Assembly (NCBI GenBank): GCA_913054485.1
Contig: CAJXHQ010000100.1
Coordinates: 1 to 8,611, forward strand
Source of the DNA: an uncultured Paracoccaceae bacterium
Lineage (GTDB): Bacteria > Pseudomonadota > Alphaproteobacteria > Rhodobacterales > Rhodobacteraceae
Length of the DNA: 8,611 nucleotides
Direction: 5' to 3'
Shown: one piece after another, positions 1-5,777 of the stretch
Layout: each line of letters begins with the position of its first letter
Position numbering within the stretch: the first letter of the stretch is position 1
Made by a program: the position numbers and the translations under genes
The notes under the pieces: model-generated
The model's input: only the letters and a program-made list of their open reading frames with translations
Databases searched by the model: none
What the model was told of the DNA's origin: nothing

Positions 1-464
1 AGATCGCCTGCTGGTTCGACAGCGGCAATTACACTGTCAAGAAGAACAAGGCTTACAGCAACCTGTGGATCCAGGGCGGGCCGCGCCGCCGGGTGTTCTT
101 TGCGGATGAGCCGGCAAAAGCGCCGTCCCTGAACAAGGTGCCGCTGGTCAAATGGGACCGGCGCTATGCTTATGTAGGCTCTACCCACATGCTGCTGCCC
201 CGCGGGCTGAACCAGGTCTATGAGACCGACGGCGGTGAAAAAGCCAGCGGCGCGCTGCTGCACACCAAGTTTCTCGACACTTTGGCCGCCAAGGCCGAGG
301 AGGAGATCAGCCGGGGTGAGCATTACAGAGGATCGGTTGAATACCAGGCCTATGCCGAGACGCTGCGCCAGCAGCCCGACCTGTGGTGCAAGTGGAGCGA
401 GAAATACATCAATTGGCGCCAGCTGGAGATCCTGGGGCTGATGTCCAAGGGGAACTGGGCATGA
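1..464 (+). CDS. Glycosyltransferase family 2-like protein, C-terminal part (5' end outside window)
   Basis: The reading frame is open from base 3, so the start codon lies upstream; about 153 C-terminal residues are visible. They include a WDRRYAYVGSTHMLLPR stretch, an HTKFLDTLAAKAEEE helix and a closing segment YINWRQLEILGLMSKGNWA. From memory this ending is typical of the family 2 glycosyltransferase-like proteins (Glyco_tranf_2_4 type) found beside GT14 and NodH-like genes in Rhodobacterales. The catalytic N-terminal half, with the nucleotide-sugar binding motifs, is not in the window, so activity cannot be judged. The stop codon TGA overlaps the ATG of the next gene (ATGA at 461-464), which implies translational coupling in one operon. 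The family call is moderate; donor and acceptor are unknown. Confidence 0.72.
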   Translation, partial: IACWFDSGNYTVKKNKAYSNLWIQGGPRRRVFFADEPAKAPSLNKVPLVKWDRRYAYVGSTHMLLPRGLNQVYETDGGEKASGALLHTKFLDTLAAKAEEEISRGEHYRGSVEYQAYAETLRQQPDLWCKWSEKYINWRQLEILGLMSKGNWA

Positions 465-2161
465 GCACGGTCGGCATTATCATGCTGGTGCATACGGCTC
501 TGGACCGAGCCGAACAGGTGGCCAGCCACTGTACCGCCGGCGGCTGCCCGGTTGTGATCCATGTGGACCGGAATGTGGACCGCAAAACCTATGCCAGCTT
601 TGCCCGTGCGCTGGCAGATGACCCGCTGGTGCAGTTCAGCGCGCGGCACAAATGCGAATGGGGCATGTGGGGGATCGTCGCCGCCACCCAGTCCGCCAGC
701 GAGCAGGTGCTGGAAGAGTTTCCCGGTGTGCGCCACGTCTATCTGGCCTCGGGCTCCTGCCTGCCGCTGCGTCCGGTACAGGAGCTGATCGACTACCTTG
801 CCGCGCGGCCGCGCACTGACTTCATCGAAAGCGCCACCACCGCGGATGTGCCCTGGACCGTCGGGGGGCTAAGCGCGGAACGGTTTACCCTGCGCTTCCC
901 CTTCTCCTGGAAACGCTACAAGCGCTTGTTTGACGGCTATGTCGAGCTGCAGCGCCGCCTGAAGGTGCGCCGCCGCATCCCCGCCGGGCTGGTGCCGCAT
1001 ATGGGCAGCCAGTGGTGGTGCCTGACCCGGCAGACCCTGTCGGCGATCCTGCAGGACCCCGAGCGGGAGAGCTACGAGCGTTACTTCCGCCGCGTCTGGA
1101 TCCCGGACGAAAGCTATTTCCAGACCCTGGCGCGGCAGTATTCCAGCAATATCGAAAGCCGCTCGCTGACGCTCAGCAAGTTCGACTTCCAAGGCAAGCC
1201 GCATATCTTTTACGACGATCACCTGCAGCTTTTGCGGCGGTCGGATTGTTTTGTGGCGCGCAAGATCTGGCCGCGGGCCGGGCGGCTGTACCAGGCCTTC
1301 CTGACCGATCAGTCCGGCGCGATGAAACGGACCGAGCCGAACCCCGGCAAGATCGACCGGATCTTCTCCAAGGCGGTGGAGCGGCGCACCCGCGGGCGGG
1401 CCGGGCTCTATATGCAGAGCCGGTTCCCGCGCCAGGGATCCGAGAACGGTGTCACCTCGGGGCCATATTCGGTGTTCCAGGGGTTTTCCGACCTGTTCGA
1501 GAATTTCGAGGAGTGGCTGGAGGAGGCCACCGGCGCACGGGTGCATGGGCATCTGTTTGCGCCGGAGCGGGCTGAATTTGCCGGCGGCGGCAGCCTGGTC
1601 AACGGCGCGCTGAGCGACAATGCGGTCACCCGGGACAATGATCCGGATGGCTTTCTGACCAGCCTGATCTGGAACACCCGCGGCGAGCGCCAGTGTTTTC
1701 AGTTTGGGCCGCGTGACAATCAGAAGGTAAATTGGCTGGTCGCGCGCGATCCGAATGCACAGGTCTCGCTGATCTCGGGGGCCTGGGCGGTGCCCTTATT
1801 CCGCTCCAACCGCAGCTTTGCGGATCTGCGCAAGGAAGCGGCCAGGCTGCAGCGGGTGGAAGCCAAGCAGCTGGAAACCCTCAGGTCGCAATGGACCAAG
1901 GCGCGGGTGCGGATCTGGAGCATGGCAGATTTCATCGAGGCGCCGATGGAACCGATCCAGACCATCCTCGAAGAGACCGGCGCGCTGCGCAATCAGCATC
2001 TGGCCGAGGCGCCCTCAATGGTCGGTCTGGACGGGTTCGGCCAGTTTCTGCAAAACCTCAAGAACCAGGGCATGCACCCCTATTTGATGGGTGATTTTCC
2101 TGTGGAACAGGGTCCTGTCAACATGCCGCCCCAGCCTCGAAAACCCTATTTGGTACGATGA
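461..2161 (+). CDS. GT14 (core-2/I-branching, 'Branch' family) beta-1,6-N-acetylglucosaminyltransferase-like protein with long C-terminal extension
   Basis: This 566-residue protein begins at the ATG of an ATGA overlap, with AAGGGG 7-8 nt upstream; the frame is open further 5' (ATG at 383), but that start lies inside the preceding gene. Residues 1-260 look like a GT14 domain: strand TVGIIMLVH (3-11), HVDRN (34-38), VYLASGSCLPLRP (93-105, the family's 'LySGsDyPl' region), GSQWWCLTR (182-190) and PDESYFQT (215-222). E217 matches the catalytic acidic residue of GT14 enzymes. Residues 290-566 form a separate region with no signature I can assign to a function; from memory it matches a rhodobacteral domain of unknown function (DUF5927/5928 group) fused to Branch domains. 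No signal peptide or membrane segment is evident, so it is probably cytosolic. GT14 family assignment is good; the sugar and acceptor are inferred only from eukaryotic relatives. It is coupled to a sulfotransferase downstream. Confidence 0.82.
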   Translation: MSTVGIIMLVHTALDRAEQVASHCTAGGCPVVIHVDRNVDRKTYASFARALADDPLVQFSARHKCEWGMWGIVAATQSASEQVLEEFPGVRHVYLASGSCLPLRPVQELIDYLAARPRTDFIESATTADVPWTVGGLSAERFTLRFPFSWKRYKRLFDGYVELQRRLKVRRRIPAGLVPHMGSQWWCLTRQTLSAILQDPERESYERYFRRVWIPDESYFQTLARQYSSNIESRSLTLSKFDFQGKPHIFYDDHLQLLRRSDCFVARKIWPRAGRLYQAFLTDQSGAMKRTEPNPGKIDRIFSKAVERRTRGRAGLYMQSRFPRQGSENGVTSGPYSVFQGFSDLFENFEEWLEEATGARVHGHLFAPERAEFAGGGSLVNGALSDNAVTRDNDPDGFLTSLIWNTRGERQCFQFGPRDNQKVNWLVARDPNAQVSLISGAWAVPLFRSNRSFADLRKEAARLQRVEAKQLETLRSQWTKARVRIWSMADFIEAPMEPIQTILEETGALRNQHLAEAPSMVGLDGFGQFLQNLKNQGMHPYLMGDFPVEQGPVNMPPQPRKPYLVR

Positions 2162-3594
2162 TCCCCATGTCCAAACCCTTTGATTATTTTGTCGTCTTTG
2201 CAGAAATGCGCACCGGGTCCAATTTCCTGGAGACCAATCTGAATGCGTTTGACGGGCTGTCCTGCCATGGCGAGGCTTTCAATCCGCATTTCATCGGCTA
2301 CCCGAACCGGGAAGAGATCCTCGGGATCAGCCTGCACGCGCGGGACAGCGACCCTGCAGCGCTCCTTGCAGCAGTGAAAGAGGAGCCGGGCAGCCTGTCG
2401 GGTTTCCGCTACTTCCACGACCATGATCCGCGGGTGCTGGATGCCATGCTGGAGGATCCGCGCTGCGCCAAGATCATCCTGACCCGCAACCCGCTGGACA
2501 GCTACGTGTCCTGGAAAATTGCCCAGGCGACGGGGCAGTGGAAGCTGACAAACGTGAAACGCCGCAAAGAGGCGCTGGCGGAGTTTGACGGGGTAGAGTT
2601 TACCGCCCACGTGGACGCGCTGCAGGCCTTCCAGGTCACGCTGATGAACCGGCTGCAGCGGAGCGGCCAGACGGCTTTCTACGTGGCCTATGAGGACTTG
2701 CAGGACGTGGCGGTGATGAACGGGCTGGCGCGCTGGCTGGGGCTGGAGGAACAGCTGGAGGAGCTGGACCGGAGCCTGAAGCGGCAGAACCCGGAGCCGG
2801 TGAGTGCCAAGGTCGCCAACCCGTCCGAGATGGCCCGCGCGCTGTCCGGGCTGGACCGGTTCAACCTGACCCGCACCCCGAATTTTGAGCCGCGCCGCGG
2901 CCCGGCGGTGCCCTCTTATCTGGCTGGGGTGGTGACGCCGCTTCTGTACCTGCCGGTCAAGGGCGGGCCGGAGGCCGAAGCAGCCGCCTGGCTGGCCTCG
3001 CTGGACCATGTGGCGCCGGAGGGGCTGATCCGGGGTATGAACCAGAAGCAGCTGCGGCAGTGGAAACGCTCCAACCCCGGCCACCGCAGCTTTACCGTGC
3101 TGCGCCACCCGGCGGCGCGGGCGCATGCCGTGTTCTGCCGCCATATCCTGGACTTCGGGCCGCAGTGCTACAAGCAGATCCGCAATAAGCTGCGGCGCCA
3201 ATTCAAGCTGGCGATCCCCAAAGATGGCCCGGACGGCGATTACAGCCTGGCAGATCACCGGGCGGCCTTTGGCACGTTTCTTGAGTTTCTGAAGGCCAAT
3301 CTGGCCGGGCAGACACCGGTGCGGGTGGATGCGGCCTGGGCCAGTCAGGCGCAGATCCTGGCGGGGTTCGGCGACTTTGTGCCGCCGGACCTGGTGCTGC
3401 GTGAGGATGAGATGTTGCAGGAGCTGCCGCGCCTGGCGCAGAAAGCCGGGCGGCACGCGCCGCCTGCGGTGCCGCTGGCCGCGGCGGATGTGCCTTACAG
3501 TCTGGATCAGATCTATGATGCGGAACTGGAGGCGCAGATCGCACAGCTGTATCAGCGCGACTATCAGATGTTCGGCTTCGGCCCCTGGCGCTGA
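2158..3594 (+). CDS. Two-domain sulfotransferase (NodH-like N-terminal domain plus degenerate C-terminal sulfotransferase-like domain)
   Basis: This 478-residue protein should transfer sulfate from PAPS to a carbohydrate acceptor. The N-terminal domain (about 1-240) has the 5'-phosphosulfate-binding loop MRTGSNF (17-23), a GEAFNPH segment (39-45) and the 3'-phosphate-binding element ILTRNPLDSYVSW (107-119, with R110 and S115). The C-terminal part (about 255-478) looks like a second sulfotransferase fold: LYLPVKGGPEA (263-273) sits where a PKTGGTS loop would be, LRHPAARAHAVF (315-326) where RxPxxRxxS would be, and it ends in a YQRDYQMFGF tail like family members. Key loop residues and the serine (A324) are lost, so this half is probably inactive. 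Start: ATG 2158 gives an ATGA overlap with the GT14 gene; ATG 2167, three codons in, is also possible because neither has a clear Shine-Dalgarno. Homologues are often labelled 'nodulation protein NodH' in roseobacters, but no Nod factor role is implied. Confidence 0.8.
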   Translation: MIPMSKPFDYFVVFAEMRTGSNFLETNLNAFDGLSCHGEAFNPHFIGYPNREEILGISLHARDSDPAALLAAVKEEPGSLSGFRYFHDHDPRVLDAMLEDPRCAKIILTRNPLDSYVSWKIAQATGQWKLTNVKRRKEALAEFDGVEFTAHVDALQAFQVTLMNRLQRSGQTAFYVAYEDLQDVAVMNGLARWLGLEEQLEELDRSLKRQNPEPVSAKVANPSEMARALSGLDRFNLTRTPNFEPRRGPAVPSYLAGVVTPLLYLPVKGGPEAEAAAWLASLDHVAPEGLIRGMNQKQLRQWKRSNPGHRSFTVLRHPAARAHAVFCRHILDFGPQCYKQIRNKLRRQFKLAIPKDGPDGDYSLADHRAAFGTFLEFLKANLAGQTPVRVDAAWASQAQILAGFGDFVPPDLVLREDEMLQELPRLAQKAGRHAPPAVPLAAADVPYSLDQIYDAELEAQIAQLYQRDYQMFGFGPWR

Positions 3595-3608
3595 GTCCGG
3601 GCCGAAGC
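3575..3608 (+). terminator. 10-bp perfect hairpin across the sulfotransferase stop codon (terminator-like)
   Basis: GCTTCGGCCC (3575-3584) is an exact inverted repeat of GGGCCGAAGC (3599-3608), with a 14-nt loop holding the TGA at 3592-3594. It lies at the 3' end of the three-gene + strand operon, facing the convergent ptsN gene. There is no T-run after it (TGCAAAAC follows), so it is not a canonical Rho-independent terminator. It may act as a 3' stabilising stem or a Rho-assisted stop. The pairing is seen directly; the role is inferred. Confidence 0.45.
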
Positions 3609-3628
3609 TGCAAAACCGGGGTGAAGGA

Positions 3629-3676
3629 CCGGGAGCCGGCCCCCGGACCCCCGGAGTACTTCGGAAAAGATGAAAA
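3629..3676. repeat. GC-rich palindromic intergenic element of a type common in Rhodobacteraceae
   Basis: CCGGGAGCCGGCCCCCGG (3629-3646) is a palindrome with one mismatched pair. It is followed by ACCCCCGGAGTACTT and an A-rich tail with GATGAAAA. I recall many intergenic copies of this layout ('...CCCCCGGACCCCCGGAGTATTT...AGATGAA') in roseobacter and related genomes. It fills the 88-bp convergent gap between the sulfotransferase gene and ptsN. On the - strand, CCGGGG/CCCCGG (3641-3646 with 3616-3621) is followed by TTTT (3612-3615), so it could also end the hpf-ptsN transcript. Family membership rests on memory, not a search. Confidence 0.5.
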
Positions 3677-3682
3677 CCAGGC

Positions 3683-4147
3683 TCAGGCGGCCTGCACGCT
3701 CTGCGATTCCGTGAGGATGGTGTAGAGGGTCGCCGCATCCGGGTTGGCGCGCAGCTTGGTGCAGAAGCTCTGTTCGCGCAGTGTGCGCGACACCAGCGCC
3801 AGGGCTTTCAGATGCTCCACGCCGGCCTCTTCGGGCGCGAAAAGGGTGAAGACCAGATCCACCGGCTGGCGGTCGACGGCGCCGAAGTCGAGCGGTTTTT
3901 CCAGGAAGACAAAACAGCCGGCGACCTCGTCCAGGCCGGGCATGCGGGCATGCGGCAGCGCGACCCCGTGGCCGACTCCGGTGGGGCCGAGGCTCTCACG
4001 GTCCAGGAGGGCTTCGAGGGTGGCGTCCGGATCCAGCCCGCGGGCGGAGGCGGCGAGATCGGCGATTTCCTGAAACAGGCGTTTCTTGCTGGATGCCGAG
4101 GCCACGACCCGGACAGCGCCGGGGCGAAGGATCTTGCTGAGCTCCAT
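3683..4147 (-). CDS. ptsN: PTS IIA-like nitrogen-regulatory protein PtsN (EIIA-Ntr)
   Basis: This 154-residue cytosolic phosphocarrier protein receives phosphate from the NPr/EI-Ntr relay and in other proteobacteria regulates potassium handling, nitrogen and stress responses rather than sugar import. The phospho-accepting histidine is H66 in GVGHGVALPHARMPG (57-71), matching the family's GxxxPH motif; a PTS_EIIA type-2 domain fills most of the protein. The frame is open to 4216, but ATG 4147 (MELSKIL) is the start: it has GGAG 7 nt upstream and gives the family's usual length, whereas ATG 4153 abuts the GGAG. It lies 53 bp after hpf on the same strand, as in the E. coli rpoN cluster, so co-transcription with hpf is likely. 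The neighbouring rpoN is absent here. Confidence 0.93.
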   Translation of the reverse strand: MELSKILRPGAVRVVASASSKKRLFQEIADLAASARGLDPDATLEALLDRESLGPTGVGHGVALPHARMPGLDEVAGCFVFLEKPLDFGAVDRQPVDLVFTLFAPEEAGVEHLKALALVSRTLREQSFCTKLRANPDAATLYTILTESQSVQAA

Positions 4148-4164
4148 TAACATGCTCCGTTCGC

Positions 4165-4184
4165 GCCCCCCGCGTGCGGGGGGC
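4165..4184 (-). promoter_or_regulatory. Strong intercistronic hairpin between hpf and ptsN
   Basis: GCCCCCC (4165-4171) and GGGGGGC (4178-4184) pair perfectly around a 6-nt GCGTGC loop. The hairpin starts 17 nt after the hpf stop and ends 17 nt before the ptsN start. Its transcript form is followed by GCGAACGGAG and not by a T-run, so it is unlikely to be a full intrinsic terminator. It leaves the ptsN ribosome-binding site (GGAG, 4155-4158) free. It may set the hpf:ptsN ratio by protecting the hpf 3' end or by partial termination; this is inference. Confidence 0.55.
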
Positions 4185-4200
4185 AGCTGGTTACTGGTTC

Positions 4201-4761
4201 TTACGGGTCGATCCACCCGATGTTGCCATCGTCGCGGCGGTACACAACATTCAGCCCGTCTTTGCCTTCATTTCGGAACACAAGCACTGGCGCACCGGCC
4301 AGTTCCATCTGCATGACCGCTTCCCCAACGGACAGCGACGGGATCTTGGTTTCCATTTCCGCGACGATGATCGGCTGCAGCGAGGCAGGCTCGTCATCAT
4401 GCGATTCGTCAGAGGCGAGGTTATACGAGCTGGCACCGGCGATTTCAACCGGCTCGCTGCGGTCCTTGTGGTGGTCTTTCAGGCGGCGCTTATAGCGACG
4501 CAGCTGTTTTTCCATTTTTTCGCAGCAGCCCTCAAAGGCGGCGTATATCTCGGTGGCATGGGCCTTGGCCTGGGCGGTCAGCCCGGTGGACAGGTGCACG
4601 GTGGTCTCACACACGTATTCATGCGCTGACTTGGAAAAGACGACATTGGCGTCGGTCGGGCGTTCAGCATATTTCGCGACGACAGTGCCAAGCTCGGTCT
4701 GCACGTGGAACTGCAGGGCTTCGCCGATGTCGATCTGCTTACCGCTGATTTTGTAACGCAT
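4201..4761 (-). CDS. hpf: Long-form ribosome hibernation promoting factor (HPF/RaiA family)
   Basis: This 186-residue protein binds idle ribosomes and, in the long form, dimerises them into 100S particles during stationary phase. Residues 1-98 form the S30AE domain (MRYKISGKQIDIGEALQ at the start, helix from about 64 ending in the basic run KQLRRYKRRLKDHH at 85-98). A polar linker (about 99-128) leads to the C-terminal dimerisation domain, ending in the typical GEAVMQMELAGAPVLVFRNE and VVYRRDDGNIGWIDP. ATG 4761 is preceded by AAGGAG (4767-4772) 5 nt upstream, an excellent Shine-Dalgarno. The same frame is open to another ATG at 4923, but the extra 54 residues do not look like HPF. The gene has its own likely promoter and a highly structured leader in the 257-bp gap after lptB, and ptsN follows. 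Confidence 0.95.
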   Translation of the reverse strand: MRYKISGKQIDIGEALQFHVQTELGTVVAKYAERPTDANVVFSKSAHEYVCETTVHLSTGLTAQAKAHATEIYAAFEGCCEKMEKQLRRYKRRLKDHHKDRSEPVEIAGASSYNLASDESHDDEPASLQPIIVAEMETKIPSLSVGEAVMQMELAGAPVLVFRNEGKDGLNVVYRRDDGNIGWIDP

Positions 4762-4780
4762 GGTATCTCCTTCATCATAA

Positions 4781-4835
4781 CCATCAGACACGGCCGCAGC
4801 CGGGCACAGCCCGGCGGGCGGGCAGTGTCTGATGG
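4781..4835 (-). promoter_or_regulatory. Nested stem-loop in the hpf 5' leader (candidate cis-regulatory RNA)
   Basis: On the - strand, CCATCAGACAC (4835-4825) pairs perfectly over 11 bp with GTGTCTGATGG (4791-4781). The 33-nt interior holds a second 7-bp stem, GCCGGGC/GCCCGGC (4815-4809 with 4805-4799). The structure ends 8 nt before the AAGGAG of hpf. A competing 8-bp pairing, CAGCCCGG (4860-4853) with CCGGGCTG (4814-4807), would break the inner stem and trap the 5' outer arm in its loop. The pairings are read directly; the regulatory role is inferred. No known riboswitch class was recognised. Confidence 0.55.
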
Positions 4836-4871
4836 GGGAAAACAGCAAAGCTCCGGGCTGCAGCGCGTCTT

Positions 4872-4887
4872 GCCTTGCGATCAAGGC
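4872..4887 (-). promoter_or_regulatory. Small hairpin early in the hpf leader
   Basis: GCCTTG (4872-4877) and CAAGGC (4882-4887) pair around the tetraloop CGAT. It lies about 36 nt downstream of the predicted hpf transcription start and upstream of the larger nested stem-loop. It may be a 5' stabilising element or part of the leader fold. On the + strand a T6 run follows after six bases, but no + strand gene would use it. Confidence 0.4.
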
Positions 4888-4929
4888 TGGGACTTTTTTC
4901 GCGTCGCCGTTTGCTGTTGCCATGTCTCA

Positions 4930-4958
4930 ATTCCACGGCAGAAGCCGGGGAGAGTCAA
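4930..4958 (-). promoter_or_regulatory. Predicted sigma70-type promoter for hpf-ptsN
   Basis: On the - strand, TTGACT (4958-4953, five of six matches to TTGACA) is followed by a 17-bp spacer and TGGAAT (4935-4930, four of six to TATAAT). Transcription would begin near 4923, giving a leader of about 160 nt before the hpf ATG. It lies in the only sizeable gap between lptB and hpf. The match is by eye only. Confidence 0.5.
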
Positions 4959-4973
4959 TGGCAAAGGCGACAA

Positions 4974-4987
4974 ATTCCCATGGGAAT
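4974..4987. promoter_or_regulatory. 14-bp perfect palindrome upstream of the hpf promoter (candidate operator)
   Basis: ATTCCCATGGGAAT is exactly self-complementary and is centred about 57 bp upstream of the predicted hpf start, just before the -35 box. That position suits an activator or regulator dimer. AATTCC/GGAATT half-sites recur at 5005-5010 and 4929-4934, the latter overlapping the -10 box. As RNA it could form only a weak 5-bp hairpin, so it is a poor terminator for the lptB transcript. The binding protein is unknown. Confidence 0.4.
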
Positions 4988-5018
4988 CATGGCGTTTTCG
5001 GCTGGAATTTGCGCAAGC

Positions 5019-5777
5019 TCAAGAAATCCGGAAACTGTCGCCCAGGTAGACGCGGCGGACGTTTTCATTCTCCACCACTTCTTCAGGCGTGCCCGACATC
5101 AGCACCTGGCCGTCGTGCAGGATATAGGCGCGGTCAACGATTTCGAGGGTTTCGCGCACGTTGTGATCGGTGATCAGCACGCCGATACCGCGTTTCTTCA
5201 GATCTGCAACCAGGTGGCGGATATCGCCGACCGAGATCGGATCAACGCCGGCAAAGGGTTCATCCAGGAGCAGGTATTTCGGGTCAGCGGCGAGGCAGCG
5301 GGCAATCTCTACCCGGCGCCGTTCCCCGCCCGAGAGCGCCAGGGCAGGCGCGCGGCGCAGGTGTTCGATGGAGAAATCGGACAGCAATTCCTCCAGCCGC
5401 TCGCGCCGCTTGTGCGCATGGCGGACGGTGACATCGAGCACGGCAGAGATATTGTCCTCGACCGAGAGGCCGCGGAAGATCGACATTTCCTGCGGCAGAT
5501 AGCCGATGCCGAGCCGCGCGCGGCGGTACATTGGCAATGTTGTGACGTTGCGTCCATCAATGGAGACGGTGCCGGCTTCGGGGAAGACCAGCCCGGCAAT
5601 GGCGTAGAAACTGGTGGTCTTGCCGGAGCCGTTGGGGCCCAGCAGCGCTACCACTTCCCCGCGGCCCAGCGACATGGTGACGTCGCGGATGACCACTTTT
5701 TTGCTGTAGGACTTGCGCAGTTTTTCGATGTGCAGCCCCGAGGACCCCTCGGTCACGGTCAGTTTGGGCGCGGCCAT
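5019..5777 (-). CDS. lptB: LPS export ABC transporter ATP-binding protein LptB
   Basis: This 252-residue cytosolic ATPase powers lipopolysaccharide extraction from the inner membrane with LptF/LptG and LptC. All ABC motifs are intact: Walker A GPNGSGKT (47-54), Q-loop Q96 in YLPQE, signature LSGGE (148-152), Walker B LLLDEP (169-174, catalytic E173), and H-loop H205 in ITDHNV. The stretch [10 protein letters not shown] (101-110) and the tail [10 protein letters not shown] are typical of LptB. The start ATG shares one base with the lptA stop (TGATG, 5775-5779), so translation is coupled. The N-terminus is about 15 residues longer than in E. coli. LptF and LptG are not in the window, as is usual because they are encoded elsewhere. 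This is the last gene of the rnd-kdsD-lptCAB block; hpf follows after 257 bp. Confidence 0.97.
   Translation of the reverse strand: MAAPKLTVTEGSSGLHIEKLRKSYSKKVVIRDVTMSLGRGEVVALLGPNGSGKTTSFYAIAGLVFPEAGTVSIDGRNVTTLPMYRRARLGIGYLPQEMSIFRGLSVEDNISAVLDVTVRHAHKRRERLEELLSDFSIEHLRRAPALALSGGERRRVEIARCLAADPKYLLLDEPFAGVDPISVGDIRHLVADLKKRGIGVLITDHNVRETLEIVDRAYILHDGQVLMSGTPEEVVENENVRRVYLGDSFRIS

Noticed and set aside
383..460. Upstream ATG for the GT14 protein giving 26 more residues
   Set aside because: It lies inside the preceding gene. ATG 461 has AAGGGG at good spacing, forms an ATGA overlap, and begins directly with the first strand of the fold.
2146..3738. Long open frame on the - strand opposite the sulfotransferase gene
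   Set aside because: Its product is rich in Arg, Pro, His and Gln without domain motifs, and it mirrors the codon pattern of the real + strand gene, which has clear PAPS-binding motifs.
4148..4216. Longer ptsN start at 4216 or at ATG 4153
   Set aside because: The 4216 form runs through the intercistronic hairpin and overextends the family length; ATG 4153 is too close to the GGAG, which suits ATG 4147.
4872..4898. Hairpin followed by T6 on the + strand as an intrinsic terminator
   Set aside because: Six bases separate the stem from the T-run and there is no + strand gene upstream to terminate.
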